Positions 20,601-32,614 are shown, counted from the stretch's first letter. The stretch is 64,000 bases of DNA from Alentia gelatinosa (GCA_950022655.1 OX465580.1:42406028-42470027), one strand, 5' to 3'. Numbers and translations are program-made. Notes: generated by a model from the sequence alone, not told the origin.

Positions 20601-23600
20601 TTGCATGTTTAACTCTTCCTAAAAGATTGCTCTGAGGCTTTGCTAGTTCCTCCTTTAAGGAACTTTTCTTCCTCATAATTGCGTCTAGAATAGATATGCA
20701 GATCTAATACTACATCCTCTCACCAGGAGACGGGCGGGATGGGGGGACTTCTTTCTGAAATCATCTTTTATCACAATTATTGTAGGACATCTTCAGTAAT
20801 AAAAGATGAGGTTCATGGATTCAATACAGTGAGAAACGAATACATCCTAAATGATTCATATCAATTAAGATGTTAATAACCTCTTTGAGCGTTTCGACTG
20901 TGATCATTGTTTATTCGAATAAAATGTATTTTAGTAAAACTAAGTGGTTGACAGCTAAAATATTCATAGGAAATAGCAAACGGTATTGATGATGGTGATC
21001 AATAATGTCAGTAACAATGAGGCGTTTTACATGGGACCGAGTTATATCTAGTGTTCCATAAACGTCAAATACCTAATGGAAGTGATACTTAGATTTGTGA
21101 ATTTTAGGGCCAGTGCAGACATCGAACCTGAACGTTCATAGACGAAGCTAGATGTAATTCATTATGGATTGATTATTTTCTTGGTGGAAAATAAATTATT
21201 AATACCGGACAGTATAATGTCAAGCAATAATTCTCAAACCCGATCGCAGCATACCGCGGTTTGGGTTGAGATGGAATGTCGGGCATTTTTGTTGTTAAAA
21301 TATCCCGGCAAATACCATTCTATCCCTTCAAATTCCCTTTTGTTACAAATTTGCCGGTCAAGAAGAGAAATTCTGTCCTCTTCCGAAGCCATACTTTCTG
21401 AAATAATCCTCGGATTTTTAGCTTCAGCACACCCTCTCGATTTTGTAGAAGACTGCAGCCTTGCAATGTTATATAATACTAAATTGTAAGTTTCGATCAT
21501 CGTATTGGGAGGGTAGTAATGAAACAGCTATTTTGCAATGTTTGAAATCGGGTTATAAGAAAAATGTAATTTATCACGGCATTATAAAACTTTCCCACAT
21601 ACCCATAGATTGAAGTGCCTTCCACGAGTAGAAAAGCTTAATGGCAGATTATTTCCTTTCAATATAGGAGGTATTGTTATGAATTACGTTTGTATGCGTA
21701 TGTCTTTGTTGAATACATGTATGTATATATACATATATATTCATAAGACAGGTGCTATAGTATCAGTGGGGCGCGGAAAGATGGTTACTGTCACAATGCT
21801 TCAGTGAGTCCACATATTGTGGATTTAGGGATCCTATCAATAACTAATGGGCTTTAAACCTTATTATCAATTCAGTTGGCATTGTTCAATTTCCGAAATC
21901 TTGGATGTGTGTGGGGTTCTCTGTCACATAGTTTGTCATATTTTTTTATGGCGAATGAGAACAGATCCAGTATTAAGTCCAGGTATGCATAGTACATTAC
22001 GATGAGGTTTTTAACTGTATCTACCTAACGAGGGAGTCTACTTTGTAAAATGCTTCACCTACTAAGTAGTCCATTAACACCTGCCTAGATGAAAAGAATA
22101 TGTGAAACTTCATGGCTGGTACATGGAGCGCTCTACTAACACTTCCTTATAGCTTGTAGACCTATTTAAGTGAACTATTTCCATTATACTCGTGAGCTTC
22201 TTTTTAATGAGGGAGAAAGTTGATATAGTAAAGTGCAAATAATGAGTAAATGAATGCTTTGTTAAGATGCCACCACAATATTCCGGATTGTTGATGTATA
22301 AGGCAGGATAAAGATAGCCTGTTTGTTCTCTTCATACCGTGTTCTACCTACACATTTGGTGTTTTCTTTAAGTGATGTATTCTCTCATAGATATGAACAT
22401 GAAATTGTGGATCTGTTAAAAAACACTCAGAAAACAGCTGTTAGCAGATATAATTGACATAGTGCAAGTGGTGTTCAGATTGGCAAAACGTAAATGTACT
22501 ATATGCTTTCAGCGTGGTGACGTGTTTTTAACGCCTGTTTGTTTGATCACTATGTCTGACTAGGCCCAATATGTTTCGATTGTTGCTCGATTATTTCCGG
22601 GTTCGCTCTTTGTGCATCGCCAGACATTACCACCTAGGTCTATACGAAATCTTCCAATTAGCATATAAACATGACGCATTGGAAATCGAATTCTTTTCAG
22701 TGGGTTTATTATTACAAAAATATTCCCGCACAAAGTCAAGGCACTGTACAGCATGCGATAAGGCTGATCCCATTACTTAATTTATTTGGGTAAATATGTA
22801 GGGAGAGTTGTTAAAGAAAACAGATATAAGCTAATGATATCTCTTCTGTTTGGAATTTTTAGATATAACAGTGTTTCAAAAATGTTTCCCATGAAAGTAG
22901 TAAAATGCAACGAATTTTATCTGGGTAGAAATTTAAAAAAAAATACAAAAAAACTTGCTGTTTAATTTTTAGGCTACTTTTCTGGTTTTATGATTTTAGG
23001 AAAGTGTCAGAATATCTTGGGATATATGTTGGAATTCTCATAGACGAATTATTATTGTGAATACTGTCGTCATGGTTTACATAGCTTTTAATTTCAGGGC
23101 TTTCCTAATGATAGTGCTGTACTGTAAAGATCTTCAAATCCCGGTGTGTTAATGTAGAAAATGTTAGCTGACATCTCAATGTGTTTGATACTATTTCCTT
23201 TTGTGTCACCACACGCAGACTGTTATTTTGGGAAAATGTTATAAACTTTTGATTTTTGCTAGTGCAGAAGGTGCCTTACATCCTATTCAGTCTGGCCATG
23301 GTGAATGTCAACCTTTTGTGATCGAATTAAATTTTTATAATTGTACAGGCTGCTTTACAGATGGATGCACTTATTGGCGTTAAGAATACTTTCCTAGAAT
23401 TAAGATTAAAATGGACGATCTTACAGTGTATGAAATTTCTTAGCTAGTAGCAAGTAGTGTTGCTACTTTGCATTGTAATTGAGAGGGTCCCATTCTAGAA
23501 AGAACATATTGCTCGTGACTTGCACAATACATCAACTTCAAGAACTTCTTCGGCAAAGCGAACGCGCATTTGCAAAATGTACTGTACATATATAGAAGGG

Positions 23601-24111
23601 GATTATACTTCCCCTGTAGGAAGGGTTGTACGACGACGTGTGTATAGAGAACAAATTTGTATGATAATATGTAAATAAAATGATGTCAGCGACTGACATT
23701 ACATGTTGAAAACGCCAGCATGTGTGTGTCTTCAATTCACCACCTATGTACATACACGTATTCTGTATCGACCTGTGATAATACTACACACGAAAATAGG
23801 GTTTCAATTTAGGGAGCGTAAACAAACTGACTATCGAAGTATATCTGTACAAAAAATACATGAAGGCTGCACTGCATCTAATGCCACACTACAGGCTGTG
23901 GCATCTGTATATGATCAAATGTGATTCAATTGCTGTGCTCATGGACTTATTTCAGGCTGTTCTGCTCTATATAAAACATGGGATGGCTCCACAATGGGAT
24001 TGCCAATTTTAAATAAATATACTTTCAAAGTATATTTACACTCCCTTCTTAATTGCCAAACCACTTAACATATGGCCATGTACTGCAAACTCTATTTCTG
24101 TGTATCGTAAT
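17613..24111. other. 6.5-kb gene-poor spacer
   Basis: It presumably begins with the TAB2/3 3'UTR; no clear AATAAA lies close to the stop. Open frames on both strands are all short and show no family features, motif repeats or convincing splice context. Low-level repetition of 'GTGCTCATTTAGGCCTGTGTT'-like blocks occurs around 18391-18535. No transposase or reverse-transcriptase signature was seen. Confidence 0.4.
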
Positions 24112-24455
24112 TAACTCACGCAAAGCTGAAATGTAGGTAGTACAATTTATTATCTCTGAGAAAACCCCAAAGGGGGTAACAGAGTAATGAATACAGTGGA
24201 TCAAAGTCAAAACTTGAGAAATAAATTAGATTAAAGTCTAAGCCCTAGCTGTGGGGCAGGTGGTGGTAAAATACAGTTCTTGGTTTGAATAAGCGCGCTG
24301 CCTGAGTGAGACTGGATAGTGACTTCATCCGCGGAGTTCATTAACTGTCCAGAAGGTGGCGTTGTGGATAAAATTAAAGATCAATTTCACAGTTACTCTC
24401 CAATTAACTCATGCAAAGCTAAAATGGAGTTAATACAATTTATTATCTCTGAGAA
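24112..24455. repeat. Direct repeat pair beside the DIRS-like element
   Basis: A block of about 50 bases (TAACTCACGCAAAGCTGAAA ... TACAATTTATTATCTCTGAG) at 24112-24162 recurs at 24405-24455 with few differences. The pair lies just beyond the 3' (recombinase) end of the minus-strand retrotransposon. DIRS-like elements carry split or inverted terminal repeats, so these may be its terminal repeats, but the partner at the other end was not found. Confidence 0.45.
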
Positions 24456-24514
24456 GCTCCTGGGCAGCTCCCCTACGGAGATTATGGATTGAGTAACGGC
24501 TCGAGGCCAGCACG

Positions 24515-24880
24515 TCAGCCTTTCCCAGGGCGAACCGTATAAAAGCCGTAAGCTAGCGCGAGGCCAACGGCGCTTCTGACAAGGTCAGGAAGGCTGGAGC
24601 CCAGGGAGGGGCTAGGCTCGACTCCCTGTAACGGCTCCAAGTCTGCACATTCTACCAGAAGTGAGGTAGAATGTGCTGGGTCCCGGATAGTCTTGGAGGT
24701 GTTGATGAAGACCCTCAGACCCCCTCCCTCCTGCTCGATGTCTCTGCGCAGGAGGGTGTGGGGGCCAGGCCTGAGGGCTGAGGGTGAGATGAGGTTGGAG
24801 ACTCCGAGCATGGAGGCGTAGCCGATAAGGATAGTGGCTTTGAGGACTTTTCCTTGAGGTCCCGCGCGGTCCGCTATTCT
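24515..24880 (-). pseudogene. Tyrosine recombinase segment of the DIRS-like element
   Basis: It encodes KATILIGYASMLGVSNLISP, then HTLLRRDI, then GGGLRVFINTSKTI. The pattern '...SNL.P......H..R.D......G....I..SKT' is characteristic of DIRS/Ngaro recombinases. The position normally holding the first catalytic Arg (R-x-SNL) reads Gly here. No H-x-x-R or terminal Tyr block was found downstream, so the domain is incomplete and inactive. Confidence 0.6.
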
Positions 24881-25211
24881 CGCCAGGAGAGCAACGAGGT
24901 CAGCTGAGAGGGGGGGACCGGTGAGGGGACATGGACTGCGAGGCGCACCGCGCCCTGGAGGACCTGCTTGGCAAGCAGATGGTGAAACGCTGACAGGTGA
25001 TCCAGGCCCTTGTGCCAGAGATGTAGTTGAGGCGCGAGGTCAGGGCCGCCAGTGAGAGGCCGGCCTCACGGACCGTGGGATGGAGGGCGTCCACTGAGTA
25101 CCATGCTGCGAAGGTGATGAAGGTCCTAGCTTGGCGATTCTTGTTCTCCTGCATCGCCGCATTGACAGAGACTAGCATCTGCATGTGTAGGGTGGTCGAG
25201 GCTGGAAGAAA

Positions 25212-25961
25212 TCACCAGGGAAGAGTAAGGAATGGTCTAGGTACACAGAGTTGTACAGGTATCAAGTTCAATTCTGCCGCGAGGGCAGATGCCCAGATGC
25301 AGGCTGGAGGAGAGACCAGGGTCCTTGCAGCCGCGTAGGGGAGGCGGAGTTCTTGTTCCGGAACCTGGCGGAGGTCAAGGACGATGTCTTTCATCGCGAG
25401 GACAAGCCAAAGTTCTCGTGCAATAGCCGCTAGTATGGAGTCTTGAGTCTTCCCCTTGGCAAGAGTCTCGATGCCCTGGAGGAGGTCGAGGCCAACGACT
25501 ATACGCGAGCCGGGCACGACCCCAGAGACAAAGGTAGTGCAGCCGACTAGAATGGCGCAGGCTTGCAGATGAACCAGAGATGTGACCAGAACTTTCATGT
25601 CCGGAGTTGTGTCGTGGGCGCCATACTCAGTCTCCGAGGCCACTGCCATGCCCACTTTTGCTTGTACGGCCCAGAGGCAGGTAACGCATCTGATGGGGGT
25701 GATGACTGCGAGGCCGTTATATCTTGCTGTGTAGGCGGCATACCATGCGAGGTCGGCCTTAACTCCCTTAGATAGGCCGATGAGACTATCCGGTTTAACT
25801 TTCCGAAGTGCAGACCAGGACCAGGCCAATGCCTCAACCTCCCTGAGTTTTTCCGGCGGGATAGTGACCTGGCCTGCAGCAGAGTCTATATCGTATCCAA
25901 TCCACTCCAGGCATTGTGTAGGCGGAGCACATTTCTCTGGAGAGAGGGCAAGGCAAGGCAA
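25212..25961 (-). pseudogene. DIRS-like RNase H region
   Basis: This 249-residue open stretch begins just after the YLDD box in another frame. It starts with the CLEWIGYDIDSAAGQVTIPP segment, equivalent to the 'FLG...D...LPPEKL' connection of DIRS pol. It includes DLAWYAAYTARYNGL, matching the 'DL.WW......WNG' entry into the RNase H domain, and YGAHDTTPD, a plausible D-containing active-site block. It is the longest intact piece of the element. Confidence 0.65.
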
Positions 25962-27163
25962 AGCCTATCTGCGAGAGCTTTAAAATCGCGATAGGCTGCC
26001 CAGGCCTCGAGCTCCGTGGCGGCCACGCCAAAGAAATCGTCCAAGTAGACTAAAGTCTTGTGTCCGAGGCCCGCCATGATGTAGGTGACCACCTGCATGG
26101 TCCTCTGAAATGCTGTCGCCTCGCGCCGTAATCGCGTAGAGGGGGTAGCAGAGGGGGTCGGCCCGGAGTTGATGGTAGGCCCTGGCGAGGTCGGCCTTCC
26201 ACATGTATGCCTGCACCCCTAGAGGCTCCAGCAGTGTGACCAGGCAATACCCCGGCATTGACCCCAGACCCGGTGGGGAAGGTGAGGTCGACAATTATCC
26301 ACCTAGATCCGTCCTTCTTAGGCCTCGTCATTATTAGGGATATCTGTGTCCATGCAAACGGAGAGGCCTCGAAGGGGCCTAGAAGGGCTCCATGCCCTAC
26401 CTCAGTCTCGATGTAGGACTGAACTGCCTTGGGGTGGTAAGCTGCAGAGGCCTGGTTCAAGCAGGTTGGAGACGGGAGCGTGGCACGGGTGTATGTTCGT
26501 AATTTCTTCGTTCCGGTAGACCTTACGTGAAGATCCGTGGTTGGACAAAATTTTGGTGTAGCCCGAGGGCCAGCCATACTCCAGATAATCCAGGAGGCAG
26601 AGGTTGTGATATCCTTGTAGAGCCTCCCTCCAGGCCGAGATGTTGAGGCCCGACGGAAGGGGAGTGCATGCTCCCGCATAGTTGGGGAGACCCGAGTCAA
26701 TTACTTCTTTGTAGACCCGAAGGTAAAAAAAGGTTGAGCTCCCTAGAGCCGGGGGACCGGTGCCGGCCAGAGATTGCAGATAACTGGGGCAAACTCCTCC
26801 GCAGAAATCCAGCTGGGAAGGGTCCTCAGTCGCGATAGAGGCGGCTGTGGCCAGGGCGCGGCCCAGAGAAAGGTCAGTAGGGGCCCAGTCTGTCAGAGCA
26901 AGGGTCGTAGAGGCGCCTGCGGTGCCGCCGGCTAGCGGGTAATCCTGGCATCTGCACCTAGCATAGAGCTGGCAAAGCGGGCTGGAGCACACGTGGTGCT
27001 GCCAGAGATCATTGATCACACGTTCAACAGTTGAAATATGCCCCTGGAAATTAGATTCACATTTAACTAGATACTTTACCGTTCCGTATGGTGTTTTAGG
27101 GCTGAGGCCTGAGTTGAGCCCAGAGGCTTGAAGAATAGGTCGATGGGCGAGGTGAGCGGTCAC
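25886..27163 (-). pseudogene. DIRS-like reverse transcriptase region, frameshifted
   Basis: The leader (26402-27163) ends with DYLEYGWPSGY, a typical DIRS pre-RT stretch. The next frame (26050-26700) has PKKDGSRWIIVDLTFPTGSG, the RT block with the K..R..D-S-P signature. A third (25980-26294) has the catalytic-Asp block KADLARAYHQL. A fourth (25886-26098) has the YLDD box at about 26036-26047. Each step is a frameshift relative to the previous one, so no functional RT could be made. The motifs are seen directly; the family call rests on their order and on the recombinase next to them. Confidence 0.7.
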
Positions 27164-27362
27164 CCTTTGTGGGACACCATTTTTTGGATTCCGGTTGTTG
27201 TCCTGCTAAATGTTGCTGTTTATTCCGGGACTCCTTTTCCGGGTGGGGGTGGACTGCTGAGCACAGGATTTCTTATTATAATCCTTACATGGAGGGCCTC
27301 CCCAGAGTTCTTGCTTTTCTCCCTGCTTACCTGGTCTCTTGTTTTTTCCTGAGGCATGATGA

Positions 27363-28901
27363 TTGAGGCAGCCTAGAGAGATCGCTGAGGAGGTAGCTAA
27401 AAGGCACCATACCTTGGAAAAACTTTCGGTTCGCGAGACTGAGGCTCTGGCAAAGAATGAGCACTTGGATCAGCATGTACATTACATGAAAGATCAAGCT
27501 CAACGAGCTATGGCGGAATCAACCGAAAAGGTGCCTACGCCACAAGCTGGCTGGAGTAATGTCAGGGATCATCTCTATTCCCCTCCCGGGAGGACAGAAG
27601 ATCCTGAACGGACCCCTCCCAGACTTTCATCTGGAATAAGGGATACAAGGACTCCGATGGTAAGCTTCCAGCTACCTTCCGAGTCACGATCGGGTTATCA
27701 GAGCCCAGAACATACTAGCAAAGCTATAGCCGAGCTAGGGTTCAGCTCTGTTGACCAGGTAAGGGAGCAGGATCGGATATTCAACTTGTCCATGGCACGA
27801 GCCGACAAGGTTCCGATAATGCGACCGGAGAACGCAGCCAGAAAGAACGCTATCATTCCTAAACCTTACGGGAAGGGAATGGAGTGGGAACACTGGTTCG
27901 CGGGATTTTGTGAGGATATACAGTGTAACGGCTGGAACAAGGTCGATGCATTGCCATACCTCAAGCGAGCGCTACGAGATGGACCCGGGGAAGCTGCACT
28001 TCGCGCTTTTCGCCGTTCCGGTGGTACGGAATGGGATGAGTTAGTGGAGGTAGCCTCTTACTACTGTGGTCAGCTTGTAACGCTGAATCCTAGATCCACT
28101 TTTTTAAAGAGGATCCAGGGACGGGAGGAGACAACTCGCGCCTATGGGCTGGCTCTACAACAATTGTTGATGGAAGTCTACCCGGGAACGAGACTCGATT
28201 CTCCCGCGCTGCATGAAGATCTACAAACGCAGTTTGTGAAAGGGCTTCGGGATGATGACGTGCGAACCGAAGTCATCTCAAAATGGGAGCCTGGCATGAA
28301 CTTCATGCAGGTGTTTTTGATAGTAGACGCCTATGAACAACGGTGTGTACTGTTCGGAAAGTATGCTAATCCAGGAACAACTTCCCGGGTTAACATGGTA
28401 GGCTCTACTTGGCAACAAGTAGAGGAGGAAGAGACCTACGAGTGCCAGGAAGTGGAAATAGAGGATATACTCTCTAACATTCGTTCAATGGTACTCGGAA
28501 GGGGAGGTTTCCAGAAACGGGGACGCGGACGCGGTCAAACCCCTAGCTTTGGAAGGAACAGCAATGTACCTTCTGCGGCAGAGGCAAAACCCAAACCTGC
28601 AGAACCGGGGGAGAGCTCTTCCGAGGTGATGAAGTTGTTGGCTAAAATCAATGAAAGACTGGGCCAGGTGGAGAAAAACCAGCTGGACATTAGACGTTGT
28701 TGGCGGTGCAACAAAATGGGACATATCTCTCCAGATTGTCCAGAAACCTGTAACGTGACTACAGTGGAAACACCTCGTAGTCCGCTGCGTTGCCGGTTGC
28801 TTCCAGAAGTGATCCGGAAAACGAAGGAGGGCTGTAGCGAGTGGCAACACTGCGGTCCGGGAAGGTGTGTGCCAGGGAACACAGACCAGCGAGATAAATA
28901 G
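27363..28901 (+). CDS. Gypsy gag polyprotein with CCHC zinc knuckle
   Basis: A 512-residue open frame. Gag packages element RNA and forms the particle. The middle part (WEHWFAGFCEDIQCNGW and later FLKRIQGREETTRAYGLALQ) is a retrotransposon capsid-type domain. A CCHC knuckle, CWRCNKMGHISPDC, lies at residues 446-459, after a Gln/Arg/Gly-rich stretch (FQKRGRGRGQTPSFGR). The frame closes about 50 residues after the knuckle, before the protease, where an open gag-pol would normally continue. The N-terminal end may be truncated by the neighbouring DIRS-like element. Confidence 0.8.
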   Translation: MRQPREIAEEVAKRHHTLEKLSVRETEALAKNEHLDQHVHYMKDQAQRAMAESTEKVPTPQAGWSNVRDHLYSPPGRTEDPERTPPRLSSGIRDTRTPMVSFQLPSESRSGYQSPEHTSKAIAELGFSSVDQVREQDRIFNLSMARADKVPIMRPENAARKNAIIPKPYGKGMEWEHWFAGFCEDIQCNGWNKVDALPYLKRALRDGPGEAALRAFRRSGGTEWDELVEVASYYCGQLVTLNPRSTFLKRIQGREETTRAYGLALQQLLMEVYPGTRLDSPALHEDLQTQFVKGLRDDDVRTEVISKWEPGMNFMQVFLIVDAYEQRCVLFGKYANPGTTSRVNMVGSTWQQVEEEETYECQEVEIEDILSNIRSMVLGRGGFQKRGRGRGQTPSFGRNSNVPSAAEAKPKPAEPGESSSEVMKLLAKINERLGQVEKNQLDIRRCWRCNKMGHISPDCPETCNVTTVETPRSPLRCRLLPEVIRKTKEGCSEWQHCGPGRCVPGNTDQRDK

Positions 28902-28949
28902 GAAGGGACCCATCAATTTGTATGGGGTCCCATACTAAGCGATATCGAG

Positions 28950-29279
28950 GAGAGTGGAATATTAGGCATAGATTTTCTCACCCTCTATGGAGGCTCTGTG
29001 GATCTACAGGATGGCACTCTCCGACTCAAATACCCTGAGTTAATGGAGGTGGAATGTAGTTGTCGACAGATTTCTTCAGTGATTTCTGTTCGGCAAGATG
29101 TGGGCATCCCACCTCAGCAGATGGTTAATGTCCTGATAGCTGGGGAAGGTGATTTACCACATGGCGATGCGCTATTCGAGCCAAATCCAGAATCGTTTTC
29201 CTTAAAAGAAATACAAGCCTGGGATACTTTGATCGGTAGTGCTAGAGAAGGATCAGAAGTAATCATACCTCCGGGTTGA
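28950..29279 (+). pseudogene. Gypsy retropepsin remnant
   Basis: GILGIDFLTLYGGSVDLQDG at about 28959-29018 is the C-terminal block of an aspartic protease (usual form ILG-x-DFL). The preceding DTGA/DSGA active-site block was not found between the gag knuckle and this point, so the catalytic half has been deleted or scrambled. The frame stops at 29279, and a new frame carries on into pol. Confidence 0.65.
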
Positions 29280-31206
29280 TTAAATTGAAGAGAGGTGATA
29301 CATTGGGCTGGGCAACCCTAGCTCATGTAGATGGCCTAGTAGACTCCGGTCCACAGGGAATCACACCTATTCCAGTTTCCAATATAGACGGGGAAGATAT
29401 GACGTCCGAACCGGGAACACTGGACTTTGAGGGAATTGATTATGATGAAGTACTAGTGAGTGCTATTGATTCCGGCACGAGATACATTCCCGTTCCGGAT
29501 CAGCTGCATGAAACTCTGGAAGTCTTAGTTCAGTCAGCAGACGCACTAAACAGTGGGGAACTACACGAACTAAGAATACTTCTTAAGAATATGGAGTCAA
29601 TCTTTGTTCGACCAGGGAAGGACTGATCGGGTAGAACACACGATTGACACTGAGGGACACCAACCTTTCCGTCTTCCTTATCGACGGCTGTCTCCGGTAA
29701 AACCGGAAGCTTTAGAAGAGGAAGTGGAAAAAATGGTGAGCCAGAAAGTAATTATTCCCAGTGCGAGCCCTTGGGCCAGCCCTGTGGTAATGGTTACTAA
29801 GAAGGATGGTACCTGCCGGTTCTGTATTGACTACAGAAAGCTGAATGGTATCACCCGGAAGAATGCCTATCCAATACCTCGGATCGACGAGAGTCTCGAC
29901 TCTCTAGGTGGGAACCAGTGGTTTTGTACTCTGTATCTCCAGTCTGGATATTGGCAGGTAAAAATGAAGTGGTGATCAGCCTAAAAAGGCGTTCACTACT
30001 CATCAAGGGCTTTATAAATTCACCATAATGCCGTTTGGCCTCTGTAACGCTCCCGCAACCTTCGAATCCATGATGGACCAGATGTTGCGTGGCTTACAGT
30101 GGAAGAAGTGCTTGGTTTATCTGGACGACATAATCATCTTCGGAAAGAATTATGTGGAATGTCTAGAAAACCTGCGGGAGGTATTTGAGCAGATTAAATC
30201 CTATGTATTGAAGCTCAAACCTCAGAAATGTAAGCTGTTTCGCAGGTCTGTGGAATACTTGGGACGGATAGTTTCCGGAGAAGGAATCTGGGCCGACCCT
30301 TCCAAATTGGAGGTTGTAGCCAATTGGCCACGCCCCCAGAATATAAAAGACATAAGGTCTTTCCTAGGATTTTGTTTGTATTACCGCTTTATCCCGGGTT
30401 TTTCTGAATTTGCACACCCAATGCAACAGTATGTAGTACTAGATAAGCCAGGGAAGCCAAAAGAGATCCAGTGGACTCCGGAAGCTGAAGTTGCTTTTCT
30501 GGGACTGAAAAGAAAGTGTACGGAGACTCCCGTGTTGAAGTACCCTCTGCCCCGGGGTCGGTTCATTCTTGACACTGACACAAGTAATGAGAGTATCGGA
30601 GCGGCTTTGTCTCAAATTCAGGATGGTGTGGAAGTTCCAATAGCTTTTGCCAGCAATAGCTTAAGCAAGAGCCAGCGGAACTACTGTACCACTAAGAGGG
30701 AACTCTTAGCTGTTGTGGTGTATGTAAGGAAATATCGACACTTCCTAGCGGGTGTAGATTTTATCTTATGTACATACCATTCTTCTCTCAAATGGCTCTT
30801 TAACTTCAAAGACGCCGAGGGAATGATTGGAAGATGGCTGGCAGCTCTTTCCGAATTCGGATTGACTAACTGCCAGATAGAACACCAGGCTGGAAAGTCC
30901 CACATTAATGCGGATTGTCTCTCAAGGAGGCCAGTTTGGAAATGTGGACGTCCAGACTGCCGGGATTGTGGTGAGCATAGAGCAGTAATCGCTGCCTTAC
31001 GCTCCCAGAAGGTGAAGACGCCCCAGAACTATCAGTGGACTCTGGATCAGATTAAGGAAAGTCAACAGGCTGACCCAGATCTGTTCCGGCTAAGTAAGCT
31101 GGTAGCGAATGGGCCGAGAATTTCGGAATCTGTGTGGTCAGTGGAAAGAATTGGAGGTCCGGGATGGAGTATTATATTGATGGAGAACCACGTTGCAACC
31201 GCTTAA
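29276..31206 (+). pseudogene. Gypsy reverse transcriptase and RNase H
   Basis: Pol continues in three frames: a connector (29276-29626), RT fingers (29604-29975) and RT palm plus RNase H (30028-31206). Seen motifs: FRLPYRRLSP, ASPWASPVVMVTKKDG, MPFGLCNAPATFESMMDQ, the YLDD box near 30118, and the RNase H entry FILDTDTSNESIGAALSQ, ending HINADCLSRRP. Damage: the first RT catalytic Asp, in the usual LDL-x-SGY, is Tyr here (LYLQSGYWQ); the RNase H 'TDH' is TYH; a stop lies at 29973-29975; and there is a frameshift at about 29604-29626. The element cannot be autonomous. Confidence 0.85.
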
Positions 31207-31229
31207 GCGTACTCTGCAATTAGTGGTCC

Positions 31230-32614
31230 CTCGAGAACTACGTTCCGGATTAATGACCCTATGTCATGAACATAGGAGTGCAGCGCATCTAGGACGGAAA
31301 AGGACGGTTGCCTGAATACGGTGACGTTACTACTGGCCAGGAATGGGTGCTGATATCCGAAGATGGATAGCTCGCTGTTCCGTCTGTGGCAAAGTCAAAC
31401 CCGGGGTAGGTCTCGGAAAGATGCCGCTACAGCAGGAACTGTTTGGAGTCAGGTTTGCCAGAATTGCTCTAGATGTCATATCCGGTATCGATGAGTCAGA
31501 AGACGGGAACACCTGTATGATGGTGGTGATGGATTACTACACAAAATATGTGCAGATCTATCCCCTCAAGAATCACAAAGCTGCCACTTGCGCGGAAGCT
31601 TTAGTGAAAAACTAGATGTTGCCTTTTGGAACTCCGAGTGTGCTACATTCCGACCAGGGACGGGAATTTGAATCTCAGATCTGGAAAGAAATGTGTAGGA
31701 TACTGGAGATTAAAAAGACGCATACAAATCCATATCGTCCCCAATCGGATGGTATGGTAGAGAGATTCAACTGGACATTGATCCAGTGTCTTCGTACTCT
31801 GGTCGATGAAAACCGGAAGAATTGGGATGAATTGGCACCGTTTATAGCACACGCTTACAATGGAACCATTCATTCCAGCACGGGGTGTTCACCTAACTTA
31901 CTCGTCTTTGGCGAGGAGATAGTAATGCCCGCTGACATAGACTATGGGGTTCCGGGAATGTCCACGGATGATCCATGTCCCATAGGTTTTGTTGAAAAAC
32001 TCAGGGAACGTTTTGTTGAGGGATACTACCTTGCTAGACGGAACCTGGTGAACGCTGCGGAGTGAGAAAAGACTGGACATGACGTCAATCTGAAGCCACG
32101 TATGTTCCGAGTAGGAGACCGGGTTGTACGGTACCACACTCCGTTGGTAAATGTCAAACTCGCTCCTAACTGGGATGGACCATTCCGAATTGTTCAAATA
32201 TTGTCAGAAATGACAGTAGTGATAGAGGACGAATGGTCACGAAGGCGTTACAAATCCCATGTAGCTCGTTTAAGACTATGGGAGGGTAAGCGCGAAGGTT
32301 CCGGCTTTGAAGTTTCACACCCTGCTACAACGCGGGATGTGTCACTGACCGCGGACCCGACCTGTGAAACAGGGAGGTCCCGGGTTCAAAGAGCCGGGAA
32401 GCCGGGTGTCAAACCCCCGTCCACACGGCGGAGGCGGACCCCGACAGGGAAGCCCCGGTCAAAGGTTACCAGGGTTCCGAGTGATGGGTGCCCGTCAACA
32501 CGACGTAAGCCGGGACGACCACGGAAGGTTATTCCTGCCTACACTAGCCTCAAAGAAAAGGTGTGGGTAGATGAGAAGCCTGACGCGGCCAAGTCCGCTT
32601 TTGCTACGGATTGA
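31230..32614 (+). pseudogene. Gypsy integrase with GPY/F module
   Basis: The HHCC zinc finger is split: HEHRSAAHLGRKR lies before stop codons near 31314, and the CSVCGK part lies in the frame beginning 31343. The DDE core follows: ALDVISG (first Asp), HSDQGREFES (second Asp, after a stop at 31613-31615) and PQSDGMVERFN (Glu). The next frame (32102-32614) has WDGPFRIVQ, a GPY/F-type integrase tail, then an Arg/Pro-rich end with GRPRK. At least four disruptions make it non-functional. Confidence 0.8.

Larger units (their letters stand above)
24480..27163 (-). mobile_element. DIRS-like tyrosine-recombinase retrotransposon, decayed
   Basis: Reading leftwards on the minus strand, pieces of one polyprotein appear in the DIRS order: a leader with a PSGLNISAWREALQGYH-type motif, reverse transcriptase, RNase H, then a tyrosine-recombinase segment. 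No DDE integrase is present. At least five frame changes separate the pieces, so this copy is a pseudogene. It lies immediately left of, and on the opposite strand to, a Ty3/gypsy element. Local GC content is higher than in flanking DNA. Confidence 0.75.

Noticed and set aside
21169..21489. 106-codon open frame in the gene-poor spacer
   Set aside because: No recognisable motif; the opposite strand is equally open over the same bases.
25027..25983. Plus-strand open frames at 25-26 kb
   Set aside because: GC-rich shadows of the minus-strand DIRS-like polyprotein.
32380..32400. GGGTTCAAAGAGCC as a possible tRNA B box
   Set aside because: Lies within the gypsy pol tail, with no A box or cloverleaf around it.
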